From Pseudomonadota bacterium (GTDB taxonomy: Bacteria; Bdellovibrionota; Bdellovibrionia; Bdellovibrionales; JACTMU01): DNA of 48,417 bases. Positions within the stretch are counted from its first letter, which is position 1, and each line of letters starts with the position of its first letter. The notes beneath the pieces were generated by a model. It saw only the letters and a list, made by a program, of their open reading frames with translations. It was not told the origin of the DNA and searched no databases. Below, piece by piece: positions 8,138 through 16,678 of the stretch. Made by a program: the position numbers and the translations under genes. The DNA lies in assembly GCA_014584465.1 (NCBI GenBank), contig JACTMU010000069.1, positions 1-48,417 on the forward strand, written 5' to 3'.

Positions 8138-8877
8138 GGCGACTGGAGAAGAGGCAAATTGTAGTTACCGGAGCCAGCCGTGGGATCGGAGCTGGCATTG
8201 CTCGTCGCTTGGCAGCAGAAGGGGCGCAAGTTGCCATCACCTACAGCTCCAATCGATCCAGCGCAGAGGCCGTGCTGGCCTCCCTAGAAGGCACCTCCCA
8301 CATGGTGGTTGAACTCAATGTGGCCGATGAAGAGTCCGTCAAACGTGCATTTGATGAGGTTTTAAGCCACTTTGGTGGGCTCAACGCTCTTGTCAACAAT
8401 GCGGGGATCACGCAGGATCAGCTTCTTCTTCGTATGAAGAGTGGGGATTTTGATCGAGTCATTCAGACCAATCTGCGTGGAGCATTTCTCTGCACGAAGG
8501 CTGCGATGAAGCCCTTACTGAAGAGTCCTGGCGGAGGCTCTGTGGTCAATATCACTAGCGTCATCGGACAGACCGGAAACGCTGGGCAATCCAACTACTC
8601 CGCAAGTAAGGCGGGGATTGAGGCTTTCAGCAAATCGATTGCGCTTGAGATGGGTTCTCGAGCCATTCGAGTCAACTGTGTGGCACCTGGATTCATTGTT
8701 ACGGAGATGACGGACCAACTCACTGAAGATCAAAAAGAGGCGATTTTACAAAAGGTTCCGCTTAGGACCCTTGGCCAGGTTGACGATGTTTCGGCGGCTG
8801 TTGCTTTTTTAGTAAGCGATGAGGCAAAGTACATCACTGGCCATACCCTAAATGTGAACGGTGGCTTGTACATGTAA
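8134..8877 (+). CDS. fabG: 3-oxoacyl-ACP reductase
   Basis: 247 residues, a short-chain dehydrogenase that reduces 3-oxoacyl-ACP with NADPH. It shows the nucleotide-binding motif TGASRGIG, NNAG near residue 88, catalytic Ser142 in NITSVIG, Tyr155 and Lys159 in YSASK, and the closing NVNGGLYM that is standard for FabG. The GTG start overlaps the end of fabD, with AAGGAT upstream. Confidence 0.95.
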   Translation: MRRLEKRQIVVTGASRGIGAGIARRLAAEGAQVAITYSSNRSSAEAVLASLEGTSHMVVELNVADEESVKRAFDEVLSHFGGLNALVNNAGITQDQLLLRMKSGDFDRVIQTNLRGAFLCTKAAMKPLLKSPGGGSVVNITSVIGQTGNAGQSNYSASKAGIEAFSKSIALEMGSRAIRVNCVAPGFIVTEMTDQLTEDQKEAILQKVPLRTLGQVDDVSAAVAFLVSDEAKYITGHTLNVNGGLYM

Positions 8878-8916
8878 TTTAAAGTGAAAAGTTGAACTTT
8901 TTATGGAGGCAATTGA

Positions 8917-9144
8917 ATGCAAAACAAAGTTAAAAACATTATCGTAGAGCAGCTGGGCGTAGACGCAGAGCGAGTGAAGGCAGAGGCATCGTTCATTGAT
9001 GATCTAGGTGCAGACAGCCTGGACATCGTAGAGCTTGTCATGGCTATGGAAGAGGAGTTTGACATCGAAATTCCTGATGAAGATGCAGAGAAGCTAAGAA
9101 CCGTTCAGGACGTCTACAACTACCTTGAAACAAAGGTGAAGTAA
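8917..9144 (+). CDS. acpP: Acyl carrier protein
   Basis: 75 acidic residues. Ser34 in the motif [10 protein letters not shown] carries the 4'-phosphopantetheine arm that holds the growing acyl chain. The flanking helix 2 sequence ([21 protein letters not shown]) is the usual partner-docking face. GGAGG stands 7 bases before the ATG, the best ribosome site in the operon, as expected for an abundant protein. Confidence 0.97.
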   Translation: MQNKVKNIIVEQLGVDAERVKAEASFIDDLGADSLDIVELVMAMEEEFDIEIPDEDAEKLRTVQDVYNYLETKVK

Positions 9145-9151
9145 CCAAAGT

Positions 9152-10417
9152 ATGGGCAGCATCTTTCAAAGAAAACCTCGGGAGCAACGGCGCGTGGTCG
9201 TCACAGGGGTGGGGGCTATCACACCTCTTGGACTCAACTTGCAGACAAGTTGGGAGGGTGCAATCAACGGTAAGAGCGGGATTGCCCGAATCACTCAGTT
9301 TGATCCAACGGCCTTTACGGTGCAGATTGCAGGTGAGGTCAAAGGTTTTGAGATTGATCTCTACATCCCTAAAAAAGAGCAGAAGAAGATGGGGAGATTC
9401 ATCCATCTCTTTTTGGCCACCACTCAGATGGCCCTTAAGGATTCGGGATTGGACATAGGTTCTGCTTTGGGTGAACGGTCAGGAACCATTGTGGGTGTCG
9501 GAATGGGAGGCCTTCCTGACATTGAAGATCAGCATAAGGTCTATCTTGACCGAGGTCCAGGACGTCTGACTCCATTTTTTATTCCCATGGTGATCTCCAA
9601 CATGGCACCAGGCCATGCGGCGATTCTCCATGGAGTCAAAGGCCCGAACTACACGATCACTTCGGCCTGCGCCTCAGGAGCACACGCCATTGGCGAAGCC
9701 GCGGCCTACATTCGTAATGGCGTTTGTGATGTGATGATCACAGGCGGTACGGAGTCCGTTGTTTGCCCAACGGCAGTTGGGGGGTTTGCCGCAATGAAGG
9801 CCCTTTCCACACGCAATGATCAGCCTCAGATGGCGAGTCGTCCCTTTGATCGTGATCGAGATGGATTTGTACTGTCCGAAGGCTCCGCCACACTCATCTT
9901 GGAAGATTACGAACATGCCTCTCGCAGAGGCGCAACCATCTATGGAGAGGTTCGAGGGTATGGGATCTCATCAGACTCTCACCACATGACCTCTCCCCTT
10001 CCAGAGGGTGAAGGCGCTGCCAAAGCGATGCAGATGGCATTGATGGATGCGGAGGTCTCTCCGGAACAGGTTGGTTACGTCAATGCCCATGGCACGAGCA
10101 CTCCTGTGGGAGATGCTGCGGAAACCAAAGCCCTCCGCCGCATCTTTGGCTCACATGCAGATCAACTTTGGGTGAGCAGTTCAAAGAGCATGATCGGGCA
10201 CACTCTCGGCGCCGCTGGCGCCATTGAAAGCGCCTTTTGTCTTATGACACTCAAAACTGGGGTTGTTCATCCGACGATCAATTTGGAAAACCCTGGTGAT
10301 GGTTGTGATCTCGACTATGTGCCAGCTGTGGCTCGTGAAAAAGAGGTAAACCACATTCTTAACAACAGTTTTGGATTTGGTGGAACCAACGCTTCTCTCC
10401 TCTTTTCAAGAGTTTAA
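9152..10417 (+). CDS. fabF: Beta-ketoacyl-ACP synthase II
   Basis: 421 residues, the elongating condensing enzyme. The active-site Cys173 lies in TSACASGAHAIG, and the two catalytic histidines lie in NAHGTSTPVGD and GHTLGAAGA; the C-terminal NNSFGFGGTNASL loop is present. The first 12 residues (MGSIFQRKPREQ) are a short extension compared with many FabF proteins, and the ATG has no strong ribosome site; translation may couple to acpP, whose stop is 7 bases upstream. Confidence 0.96.
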   Translation: MGSIFQRKPREQRRVVVTGVGAITPLGLNLQTSWEGAINGKSGIARITQFDPTAFTVQIAGEVKGFEIDLYIPKKEQKKMGRFIHLFLATTQMALKDSGLDIGSALGERSGTIVGVGMGGLPDIEDQHKVYLDRGPGRLTPFFIPMVISNMAPGHAAILHGVKGPNYTITSACASGAHAIGEAAAYIRNGVCDVMITGGTESVVCPTAVGGFAAMKALSTRNDQPQMASRPFDRDRDGFVLSEGSATLILEDYEHASRRGATIYGEVRGYGISSDSHHMTSPLPEGEGAAKAMQMALMDAEVSPEQVGYVNAHGTSTPVGDAAETKALRRIFGSHADQLWVSSSKSMIGHTLGAAGAIESAFCLMTLKTGVVHPTINLENPGDGCDLDYVPAVAREKEVNHILNNSFGFGGTNASLLFSRV

Positions 10418-10488
10418 GACGCACACTTCATAACCCATTTCTCATTTCAGATCTGGGTTTCATAACTGGGTTTGTGGGGGGTTTGAAA

Positions 10489-10929
10489 ATGGGTGAAGTG
10501 ATTTACATTGCCTCTGATCACGCAGGATTTGAACTCAAACGAGACTTGATCAGCATATTTCCAGAGTTTCAGTGGAAGGATCTAGGCCCAATGAACTCAG
10601 ACTCCATTGATTATCCTGACATGGCCGATAGGGTCGCTCTCGAGGTTCAAAAGGGAGCCGGTCGTGGCATTCTTATTTGCGGTTCAGGACAAGGTATGGC
10701 CATTCGGGCCAATAAGTACCCGAACATACGCGCGGCCCTCTGCTGGAACGTGGAATCTGCAAGATTGGCTCGAAGTCACAATGATGCCAATCTGCTCTGT
10801 TTGGGAGCAAGGTTCTTATCCCCTGATGAGAGTCAAGAGGTTGTAAAGACCTTTCTTAAAACCGAGTTTGAAGGTGGTCGCCACCAAAAGAGAGTGGACA
10901 AACTGATAAAACCGATTAGGTCCCAATGA
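10489..10929 (+). CDS. rpiB: Ribose-5-phosphate isomerase B
   Basis: 146 residues. It interconverts ribose 5-phosphate and ribulose 5-phosphate. Typical RpiB features are the opening [11 protein letters not shown], a YPDMA stretch, the phosphate-binding [12 protein letters not shown] with the catalytic Cys just before it (ILICGSG), and the [13 protein letters not shown] segment. ATG 10489 follows a GGGGGG tract; an in-frame GTG at 10474 is less likely. The stop falls in the leader of glyA, so the two are probably co-transcribed. Confidence 0.93.
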   Translation: MGEVIYIASDHAGFELKRDLISIFPEFQWKDLGPMNSDSIDYPDMADRVALEVQKGAGRGILICGSGQGMAIRANKYPNIRAALCWNVESARLARSHNDANLLCLGARFLSPDESQEVVKTFLKTEFEGGRHQKRVDKLIKPIRSQ

Positions 10930-10940
10930 GAGGAGAACTT

Positions 10941-12170
10941 ATGAGTCTATTGAAGAACGACCCTGAAATTGCAGAGATCATTGCAAAAGAGCTCGACCGG
11001 CAACGGTATGGACTTGAACTCATCGCCTCAGAAAACTACACCTCAAAAGAGGTCATGGAGGCCCAAGGCTCCATCCTCACCAACAAATACGCTGAAGGAT
11101 ATCCGGCCAAGAGATATTATGGAGGGTGCGAGTTTGTCGATCAAAGTGAACAACTCGCCATTGATCGAGCGAAAAAGCTCTTTGGTGCAGACCACTGCAA
11201 TGTGCAACCGCACTCGGGCTCGCAAGCCAATATGGCAGCCTACCTCGCTCTGGCGTCACCTGGAGATCGTCTCCTGGGCATGGATCTCTCTCACGGGGGA
11301 CACCTCACCCATGGTGCTTCCGTCAACTTCAGTGGTTCCCTCTTTCAAGCTTTCCACTACGGAATCGATCCCGAAACCCACAGAATCAATTATGAGACTT
11401 TGAGAAACAAGGCCAAAGAGGTGCGCCCCAAAATTCTGATTGCGGGCTTCAGTGCCTACCCCAGAGAACTTGATTATTCTAAACTTCGTTCCATCGCCGA
11501 TGAAGTCGAAGCTTTTCTTGTGATGGATATGGCCCACATTGCAGGACTCGTGGCCGGAGGTGTCGCTGCAAACCCAATCCCTCACTGTCACATCGTAACC
11601 ACAACCACACACAAAACATTACGAGGACCACGAGGCGGACTCATCTTCTGTAAGGAGGAGTTTGCAAAGAAGGTGAACTCAAAGATCTTTCCTGGAATTC
11701 AAGGTGGTCCACTCCAACATGTGATTGCGGCCAAAGCTGTGGCCCTGGGCGAAGCACTGAAGCCGGAGTTTAAGACCTACGCCCAGTCGGTTGTGACCAA
11801 CGCCAAACACTTAGGCAGTGCACTCCTTTCAGAGGGCTTTGAACTCGTCACAGGTGGCACGGACAACCACCTTCTTCTTCTGGATTTAACAAAGAGAGGG
11901 ATCACCGGCAAAGACGCCGAACATGCACTGGAACAAGCTGGCATAACGGCAAACAAGAACACGGTTCCCAATGAACAGCGAAGCCCCTTTGTCACAAGTG
12001 GCATTCGACTGGGCACTCCCGCACTTACCTCTCGTGGTATGGGAACCAAAGAGATGGAACTCATTGCAAAGTGGATTGGTGAAGTCCTAAGTGATTTTGA
12101 AAATGGATCAATTCAAAAGGAAGTAAGAAAAAGAGTTAAAGTACTTTGTGAAGAGTTTCCGATTTACTGA
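10941..12170 (+). CDS. glyA: Serine hydroxymethyltransferase
   Basis: 409 residues. A PLP enzyme that converts serine and tetrahydrofolate to glycine and 5,10-methylene-tetrahydrofolate. The PLP lysine is in [14 protein letters not shown]; the N-terminal [18 protein letters not shown] and [14 protein letters not shown] are hallmark sequences. ATG 10941 is chosen because AGGAG lies 6 bases upstream; the earlier ATG at 10926 overlaps rpiB and lacks a site. The rpiB-glyA pairing behind fabF is a known deltaproteobacterial and Bdellovibrio arrangement. Confidence 0.96.
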   Translation: MSLLKNDPEIAEIIAKELDRQRYGLELIASENYTSKEVMEAQGSILTNKYAEGYPAKRYYGGCEFVDQSEQLAIDRAKKLFGADHCNVQPHSGSQANMAAYLALASPGDRLLGMDLSHGGHLTHGASVNFSGSLFQAFHYGIDPETHRINYETLRNKAKEVRPKILIAGFSAYPRELDYSKLRSIADEVEAFLVMDMAHIAGLVAGGVAANPIPHCHIVTTTTHKTLRGPRGGLIFCKEEFAKKVNSKIFPGIQGGPLQHVIAAKAVALGEALKPEFKTYAQSVVTNAKHLGSALLSEGFELVTGGTDNHLLLLDLTKRGITGKDAEHALEQAGITANKNTVPNEQRSPFVTSGIRLGTPALTSRGMGTKEMELIAKWIGEVLSDFENGSIQKEVRKRVKVLCEEFPIY

Positions 12171-12184
12171 CCCTATGAAAGGAC

Positions 12185-12212
12185 TTGCCTCTTCATCATG
12201 TGAAGCTACAAT
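12185..12212 (+). promoter_or_regulatory. Possible promoter of the M23 lipoprotein gene
   Basis: TTGCCT (12185-12190), a 16-bp spacer and TACAAT (12207-12212) lie just before the ATG at 12227. The -10 matches five of six consensus bases. The leader would be only about 10 bases. Confidence 0.4.
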
Positions 12213-12226
12213 TATAGATAGCTTGC

Positions 12227-12742
12227 ATGTCTTATTTCATCCGTGGTCATCTCTCTATTTTTCTCCTTCAGATTGCACTTGCTGGCTGCAGTTCATCTCA
12301 AAAGATCGCTGATGATTCTGCAGAGACCACCCGTGTTCCCGCCCATGCCAATGTTCTTTCCATGATTTGGCCCCTCTCGCACATTGTAGAAAAGCGTCTC
12401 TCTCAAGGCTTTCGTCTTGGGCGTCGCCCCCATACAGGGATCGACCTCTCAGCCCCACGAGGCACGCCGATCTACGCAAGTCACGAGGGCTATGTGATTT
12501 ATGCAGGAAATGGCTACAACGGGTACGGTAAGTTGATCATCGTAGAACAGAGTGACACCTGGGCAACCTTCTATTCACATTGTGATCGCATCACGGTTCG
12601 AGAGGGCGATTATGTTCAACAGGGCGAAAAAATTGGAACCGTCGGACGCACCGGACGAGCCACTGGGGCTCATCTCCACTTTGAAGTGAGACGAAACCAA
12701 GTTCCCATCGATCCACTTCGTGTCCTTCCCGATCTTTTCTAG
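12227..12742 (+). CDS. M23-family peptidoglycan endopeptidase lipoprotein
   Basis: 171 residues. A lipoprotein signal peptide ends in the lipobox LAGC (Cys21). The M23 (LytM) domain has the zinc-binding residues His69 and Asp73 in HTGIDLS, His118 in YSH, and His149-x-His151 in HLHFEV, so it looks catalytically complete. M23 enzymes cut cross-links in peptidoglycan or, as in NlpD/EnvC, activate amidases; the intact zinc set favours a true hydrolase. No LysM repeat is seen. It is monocistronic and faces the glycosyltransferase gene tail to tail. Confidence 0.88.
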   Translation: MSYFIRGHLSIFLLQIALAGCSSSQKIADDSAETTRVPAHANVLSMIWPLSHIVEKRLSQGFRLGRRPHTGIDLSAPRGTPIYASHEGYVIYAGNGYNGYGKLIIVEQSDTWATFYSHCDRITVREGDYVQQGEKIGTVGRTGRATGAHLHFEVRRNQVPIDPLRVLPDLF

Positions 12743-12778
12743 CTTCTGTTTTAGATTCTGATCCATCAATAAACGTGA

Positions 12779-13855
12779 TTAAGGTCGACCCACAATCTCC
12801 ATATAGATTTTGTGATACTCCTTGGCTGCCGTCCGCCATGAGAAACGTTGCGCCCACCTTTTTTCAGAGGCGATTTTCATTTCCCGATGAGATCCAAAAT
12901 CTTCCATCCCACGATTGAAGATCATCTTCATCTTAACCGGATCAAAGTCGGTCCAATAGTAAGCCTCTGGACCACCGATCTCCGGCACGCTTGTACTCTC
13001 AGAAAGAAAGAGTGGCTTACCAAAACTCATCGCCTCAAGAATAGGCATACCAAACCCCTCAAGTCTTGAAGGAAAAAGAAAGGCACTGCAGTTGTCGTAG
13101 AGCCAACCCTTTGTCGCTCCAAAGACCTCTCCGGGCATGATGAGACGCTCTTGAACCTTCGCCTCAACCGCCCTCTTCTTGATTTCACTTGCATAGGGGT
13201 GAGATGAATCTCCCGCCATGACCAAATGGTAAGAGGGAAGCCCTGCTAAAAAATCGATCAGAACATGGAGGTTCTTTCGCGGCTCAATCACCCCCATGGT
13301 GAGAAGAAATTCACCTTTGGGCAAGAAGGCAGGTCGATCTCCACTGCCTGCTGTCTGAAGCGGTCCAACAACTTGATTGAGACCATTGTAGATGTGGTAG
13401 AGCGGCTTTGACCCAAGCGTGAGGAGTGCACGAACTTCCCGCTCCGTATGTCGTGAAATCACAGTGATTGCATCGGCTCGATCCACCATCTTTTGAACCC
13501 TCTTAAGTCGCACTTCACCCTCCTTCAGAGGCAACTCTTTAAGGAAATGCAGATCATGGATCGTGAGAAGAAATCGCGTTTTCGGGCTATTGGGAAAAAA
13601 GGGAGCATCTTGATGGGTGTTGTGCCACAGGTCGTAGGTAGGAGCAAAGTAGGGAAGTCTCTGGCGCAAAAACCCCACCACCTCTTTCTCCACTCCCCGC
13701 CCAAGAAACTCCGCACTGTCATGGTTCATCAGAAACACCGGATGAAACCAACCATCTTGAAGAAGAGAGAGCTCTCGACCCAAGTGCAGGCAAAACTGCC
13801 CCATCCCTGTCCCAAGTCTCGAGAGAGAAAGCGCATCAATCAAAATAGAAGCCAC
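12779..13855 (-). CDS. Glycosyltransferase family 4/1 protein
   Basis: 358 residues with a GT-B fold. The C-terminal nucleotide-sugar half shows GVIEPRKNLHVLI, a VMAGDSSHPY stretch and the ExxxxxxxE motif EGFGMPILEAMSFGKP. The N-terminal half has the acceptor-side TIHDLHFLKE and AITVISRHTEREV. The likely role is surface polysaccharide or glycan assembly; donor and acceptor cannot be told from sequence. No other glycan gene lies nearby, so it is an orphan. Confidence 0.85.
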   Translation of the reverse strand: MASILIDALSLSRLGTGMGQFCLHLGRELSLLQDGWFHPVFLMNHDSAEFLGRGVEKEVVGFLRQRLPYFAPTYDLWHNTHQDAPFFPNSPKTRFLLTIHDLHFLKELPLKEGEVRLKRVQKMVDRADAITVISRHTEREVRALLTLGSKPLYHIYNGLNQVVGPLQTAGSGDRPAFLPKGEFLLTMGVIEPRKNLHVLIDFLAGLPSYHLVMAGDSSHPYASEIKKRAVEAKVQERLIMPGEVFGATKGWLYDNCSAFLFPSRLEGFGMPILEAMSFGKPLFLSESTSVPEIGGPEAYYWTDFDPVKMKMIFNRGMEDFGSHREMKIASEKRWAQRFSWRTAAKEYHKIYMEIVGRP

Positions 13856-13982
13856 TCAAACTCCTTTGAGGAATTTGTAGAAGTTTTTCTTGAACAATCT
13901 TTAGCTTGGCACGTGACGAGAGTGGAAGCAATCCGTAGGGTTAAGAATAAATATTATGTTACGTAATTGAGTTTAAAAGAAA

Positions 13983-14039
13983 TGAGGATCTTGGTTCACC
14001 GACGACACCTCTCGACATCGTCATTTTGCAAGATCCTCA
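13983..14039 (-). terminator. Long stem-loop after the minus-strand porin gene
   Basis: Perfect 11-bp arms TGAGGATCTTG (13983-13993) and CAAGATCCTCA (14029-14039) enclose a second stem GACGA/TCGTC. On the minus strand the stem is followed by ATTTCTTTTAAA, a poor U-tract. It probably ends or stabilises the transcript of the gene at 14120-14902. Confidence 0.45.
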
Positions 14040-14072
14040 CATTTTAGTTTATTGTGAGTCGTAAATCTGATC

Positions 14073-14103
14073 GATCTGCACTGGCTGAAAGCCAGAGCAG
14101 ATC
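14073..14103 (-). terminator. 13-bp hairpin directly after the porin-like gene
   Basis: GATCTGC-A-CTGGCT, loop GAA, AGCCAG-A-GCAGATC: 13 paired bases with one A-A mismatch and a 3-base loop, starting 16 bases after the stop of the minus-strand gene. No U-tract follows, so it may protect the mRNA 3' end instead of terminating it. Confidence 0.5.
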
Positions 14104-14119
14104 ATCCAAATATTCTTGT

Positions 14120-14902
14120 CTAGAGGAATGTGTAGCTGAAATATCCATACGCAAAGGATGCACCAATTCTATTCTGCACAAGATCTTGGTACCACTGCAG
14201 TGTCAACGAGGCCGAATCAGAAAAATTCATCGTCGCGCCTGGGTAGAAATAGTGTCCACTTTCCATAGGCTTCTGCTCAAACTCATAATTTTCAGATTCA
14301 AAACCCATTGCAAAGGTCCAAAAATCAGAAAGCTTATAATTGCCCTCCAACGCGTGGCCATGTCCATACCTTTTGTTATCGATTCCGTTATCAGCATTGT
14401 AGTTGTAAACGATTGGAATCAAGACGTAGTCCAGACCGAACCCACTTGTTCCAAAAGCTTGATTGACGTAGATGCGCGGCTGCAGGACTCCCACTAACCA
14501 GGCGTCACTGGAAGCCTTACTCGTGGGGAGATAGTATCGGAACTGCCCAGTCACAGAGGTCCCGGATTCGTTTTTATAGATAGGGTATCCAAACTTCAAA
14601 TAAGAGTCTGGAGAAAGATCCGCTCCCTTTCCGTTAACTCCAACAGTTGAACTGAATCGCCCAACAACGCTCAAATAGATATCACTTGTAAACTTAAATT
14701 TGGGCTCAATGTAGTGAACAACAGTTGCCGGTTTATCACCAAGTGCCGCGTCCAATTCATTTCCTATAACCTCAGCGGCATATTTGAAGCCGAACTTGCT
14801 TGGTTTGTCGACTTTTGTGGTAACTGTCGACTGCTCTTGAGCAAAGCTTTGGCTTGAAACTAGTAGAGCCACCGCAACTGCTGCTTGATAAAGTGATTTC
14901 AT
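14120..14902 (-). CDS. Outer-membrane beta-barrel protein, sigma-54-type promoter
   Basis: 260 residues. A clear Sec signal peptide (MKSLYQAAVAVALLVSSQSFAQ) is followed by alternating strands such as YLSVVGRFSSTVGVNG, TGQFRYYLPTS and SLTLQWYQDLVQNRI, and an aromatic-rich end (AYGYFSYTFL). This is the pattern of an outer-membrane barrel; ligand unknown. ATG 14902 has GGGGAGGAG upstream. The longer in-frame extension to 15160 has no support. A sigma-54 promoter signature lies about 75 bp upstream, so expression is likely conditional and needs an activator that is not encoded next to it. Confidence 0.7.
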   Translation of the reverse strand: MKSLYQAAVAVALLVSSQSFAQEQSTVTTKVDKPSKFGFKYAAEVIGNELDAALGDKPATVVHYIEPKFKFTSDIYLSVVGRFSSTVGVNGKGADLSPDSYLKFGYPIYKNESGTSVTGQFRYYLPTSKASSDAWLVGVLQPRIYVNQAFGTSGFGLDYVLIPIVYNYNADNGIDNKRYGHGHALEGNYKLSDFWTFAMGFESENYEFEQKPMESGHYFYPGATMNFSDSASLTLQWYQDLVQNRIGASFAYGYFSYTFL

Positions 14903-14975
14903 GAGACCTCTCCTCCCCTTCTGGTTTTTTGACAATCGTCTATCTCCCGTTCTCCTTTGGAACACTCTCCAACAG

Positions 14976-14992
14976 AGCAAGCAATATGCCAA
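14976..14992 (-). promoter_or_regulatory. Sigma-54 (-24/-12) promoter
   Basis: The minus strand reads TTGGCATATTGCTTGCT. The GG of the -24 element and the GC of the -12 element are exactly 10 bp apart, and both boxes match the RpoN consensus TGGCAC-N5-TTGCW in all but one position. The predicted start near 14965 gives a leader of about 63 bases to ATG 14902. The rest of the 14903-15309 gap holds no gene I can support. Confidence 0.7.
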
Positions 14993-15309
14993 ACCAAAGT
15001 CGAGGCTGCAACAACTTCTTGGAATCTCACGAGATTTTAACGAATTTACCCTATAAAATGGTAACAGTTGCCTCCACTTCGCCATGCTCGTTGGACACTC
15101 ACAGACCCCAAAATGACACCTATCGCCCGAAAACCGACCTTCTTCAGTCCGGTTTTGCACCGCAGTGCGGCCATCTCGACACCACCTGTTTGCTCTGGAT
15201 GGCCCCAGGCCCCACCAGGAAAGAACTCACGGAACTTTCTTGACCCACCTACCGGAAGCAATTACGCTCTACCCTCTCAAAGTCGAGAACAACATCGGAC
15301 TTCGGTGAA

Positions 15310-15383
<74 letters not shown>

Positions 15384-15390
15384 TATTTCT

Positions 15391-15450
15391 GGATACGGAA
15401 CGAACCGGCGACCGCCACGATGCCGGTCCCGTGTTCGGATTTCCGTTATC
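15391..15450. other. Stem-loop structure just after tRNA-Val
   Basis: Eight bases after the tRNA, three nested helices can form: 15392-15400 with 15441-15450 (GATACGGAA with TTCCGTTATC, one bulge), CGAAC 15401-15405 with GTTCG 15433-15437, and CCGGC with GCCGG (15405-15409 with 15422-15426). A short T-run follows (TTTT 15451-15454), so it may be the tRNA terminator. A small structured RNA or a relic of integration at the tRNA are alternatives. Confidence 0.4.
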
Positions 15451-15576
15451 TTTTGGATCAAGGACATCCTAACCCACTCTATAAATTTCAACTACAATTG
15501 ACAAGCAACGACCTTAGCCTTACTAAACCTTTCTTTTTACAAAACTCTCTTAAGATCTCCTTCCAAATATAATATC

Positions 15577-15672
15577 TAGGGGCTGTCCGGTAATTCGCTT
15601 TTTGATCGATTTTGATAAGTTTTTCTTATACCGAGGCGGGCCGACGAAGGGCTAGCCAGAGGCGCTAACTCC
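15577..15672 (+). repeat. Repeat family 1, solo 96-bp copy (a)
   Basis: Begins TAGGGGCTGTCCGGTAATT and ends GGCGCTAACTCC. It is identical over 96 bp to the copy at 41443-41538 and shares its end with the complete 138-bp element at 20162-20299. It contains the hairpin ATAAGTTTTTCTTAT. It carries no coding capacity. Confidence 0.9.
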
Positions 15673-15714
15673 CGTAAAAATTGTCTTAAAATAAGAGAGT
15701 TTTGAGGGTAGATA

Positions 15715-16275
15715 TTATATGGTATTTCTGTATGGAAACACCCTGATGAAAATCGCCCAAAGCACGGTGATGGAATAGACCAGGCCTATGATCCAAAGGA
15801 CCAGGCCTACAACCGTTCTCCCCGATACTGTGCCTCCAAGATTCCGGTATCTTACAAAATGAGTTAATCCAAACAGAGTAAAAACAATTGGAAACAAGAG
15901 GCTAAAGATGCTGCTGCTTAAGAACTTCTGCTGATGGATGGACCTCCTGGCAAGAAGGCTCTCTGCAGCGCCATCGATTCCAGAACCATTTTCTCGAAGC
16001 GCCTCAGCGAGATCAGCCCTACTCTTTGCCTTCTTAAAAGATTCGAGCAGCTCTTGGGCCTTTGCGACCGAATCCTCTGGAACCTTGATATCAAATCCCT
16101 CAAAGGTCACAGAGATAACCCCCATGCCAATATTGACTCCTCCAGTAAAATTTCCAGAGACTGGACGATTTGGGATCTCAACAGGGATATCGTGGGATTC
16201 AAGATAGGCCTTTACCGCACTGGCTTCGAGCCAATCACCCACTTTGGCAACCGTCAGCATCCTAAATTCGACCAT
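15715..16275 (-). CDS. DUF2007-like domain membrane protein
   Basis: 186 residues. Residues 1-90 resemble the DUF2007 (putative signal-transducing) fold: LTVAKVGDWLEASAVKAYLESHDIPVEI...IKVPEDSVAKAQELLESF. The C-terminal part has two membrane segments (about 120-140 and 157-178) separated by a short loop. Function unknown; the family is linked to sensing only by its name. Start ATG 16275 has GAGGGA upstream. A P-loop remnant precedes it on the same strand. Confidence 0.65.
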   Translation of the reverse strand: MVEFRMLTVAKVGDWLEASAVKAYLESHDIPVEIPNRPVSGNFTGGVNIGMGVISVTFEGFDIKVPEDSVAKAQELLESFKKAKSRADLAEALRENGSGIDGAAESLLARRSIHQQKFLSSSIFSLLFPIVFTLFGLTHFVRYRNLGGTVSGRTVVGLVLWIIGLVYSITVLWAIFIRVFPYRNTI

Positions 16276-16293
16276 ACTCTCTTTCCCTCAAAA

Positions 16294-16476
16294 TCATCCT
16301 ACGTAAGTGTGAGCTCGGAAGTGGCGAAATTCCTCCTCTTGAGTGATCCAAGTCAGGGCCACTTTCAAATGAGCTTCTGGAGGGCCCAGTGAGGAGATCC
16401 CACGACTGAGAGTGGTTTTCCCTGTTCCACCAAGACCACGAACAAGTAGAAGCAGAAGCAGATTCTTTGTCTTCAT
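16294..16476 (-). pseudogene. P-loop NTPase fragment
   Basis: A 60-residue frame starting MKTKNLLLLLLVRGLGGTGK, a beta-strand plus Walker A (GLGGTGKTTL) like the start of AAA_33/zeta-type kinases. The remainder of such a domain is missing, there is no ribosome site, and a repeat element lies immediately upstream. I read it as the 5' stub of a decayed kinase gene, though chance cannot be excluded. Confidence 0.3.
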
Positions 16477-16554
16477 GTAAACAAGAGTAGTTCCGCCAAT
16501 AGAGAATGTCCATGTTGAAACCTGAACTGTGCTGTGCTGTGGAGTATAAATGGA

Positions 16555-16677
16555 GATGAAAATCATCAAAGGAGTTCCCCGAGCAGAAAGAGCAGGGGGA
16601 ATAGGCCTCATTTTATCACTGGGGATACGCTTCGACCTATTTTCCCAAGCACTTCTGCTCTGGTGGTGATTTTCATG
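16555..16677 (+). repeat. Repeat family 2, copy A (imperfect palindrome)
   Basis: 123 bp bounded by ATGAAAATCA (16556-16565) and TGATTTTCAT (16667-16676), with further complementary inner arms (GAGCAGAAAG... and ...CACTTCTGCTC). Similar in order to the copies at 20498-20605 and 22092-22268. It ends two bases from the stop codon of the subtilase gene and may work as its transcript end. Confidence 0.65.
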
Positions 16678-16678
16678 G

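Noticed and set aside
10435-10480. AACCCA/TGGGTT hairpin between fabF and rpiB as a terminator
   Set aside because: Short stem without a T-run; the next gene follows closely. It is better read as a possible fragment of repeat family 2.
13493-13966. Plus-strand frame of 157 codons
   Set aside because: It is the antisense shadow of the glycosyltransferase 5' end, with a biased basic composition.
14903-15160. N-terminal extension of the porin-like protein to 15160
   Set aside because: It contains the sigma-54 promoter and leader; the signal peptide and ribosome site start at 14902.
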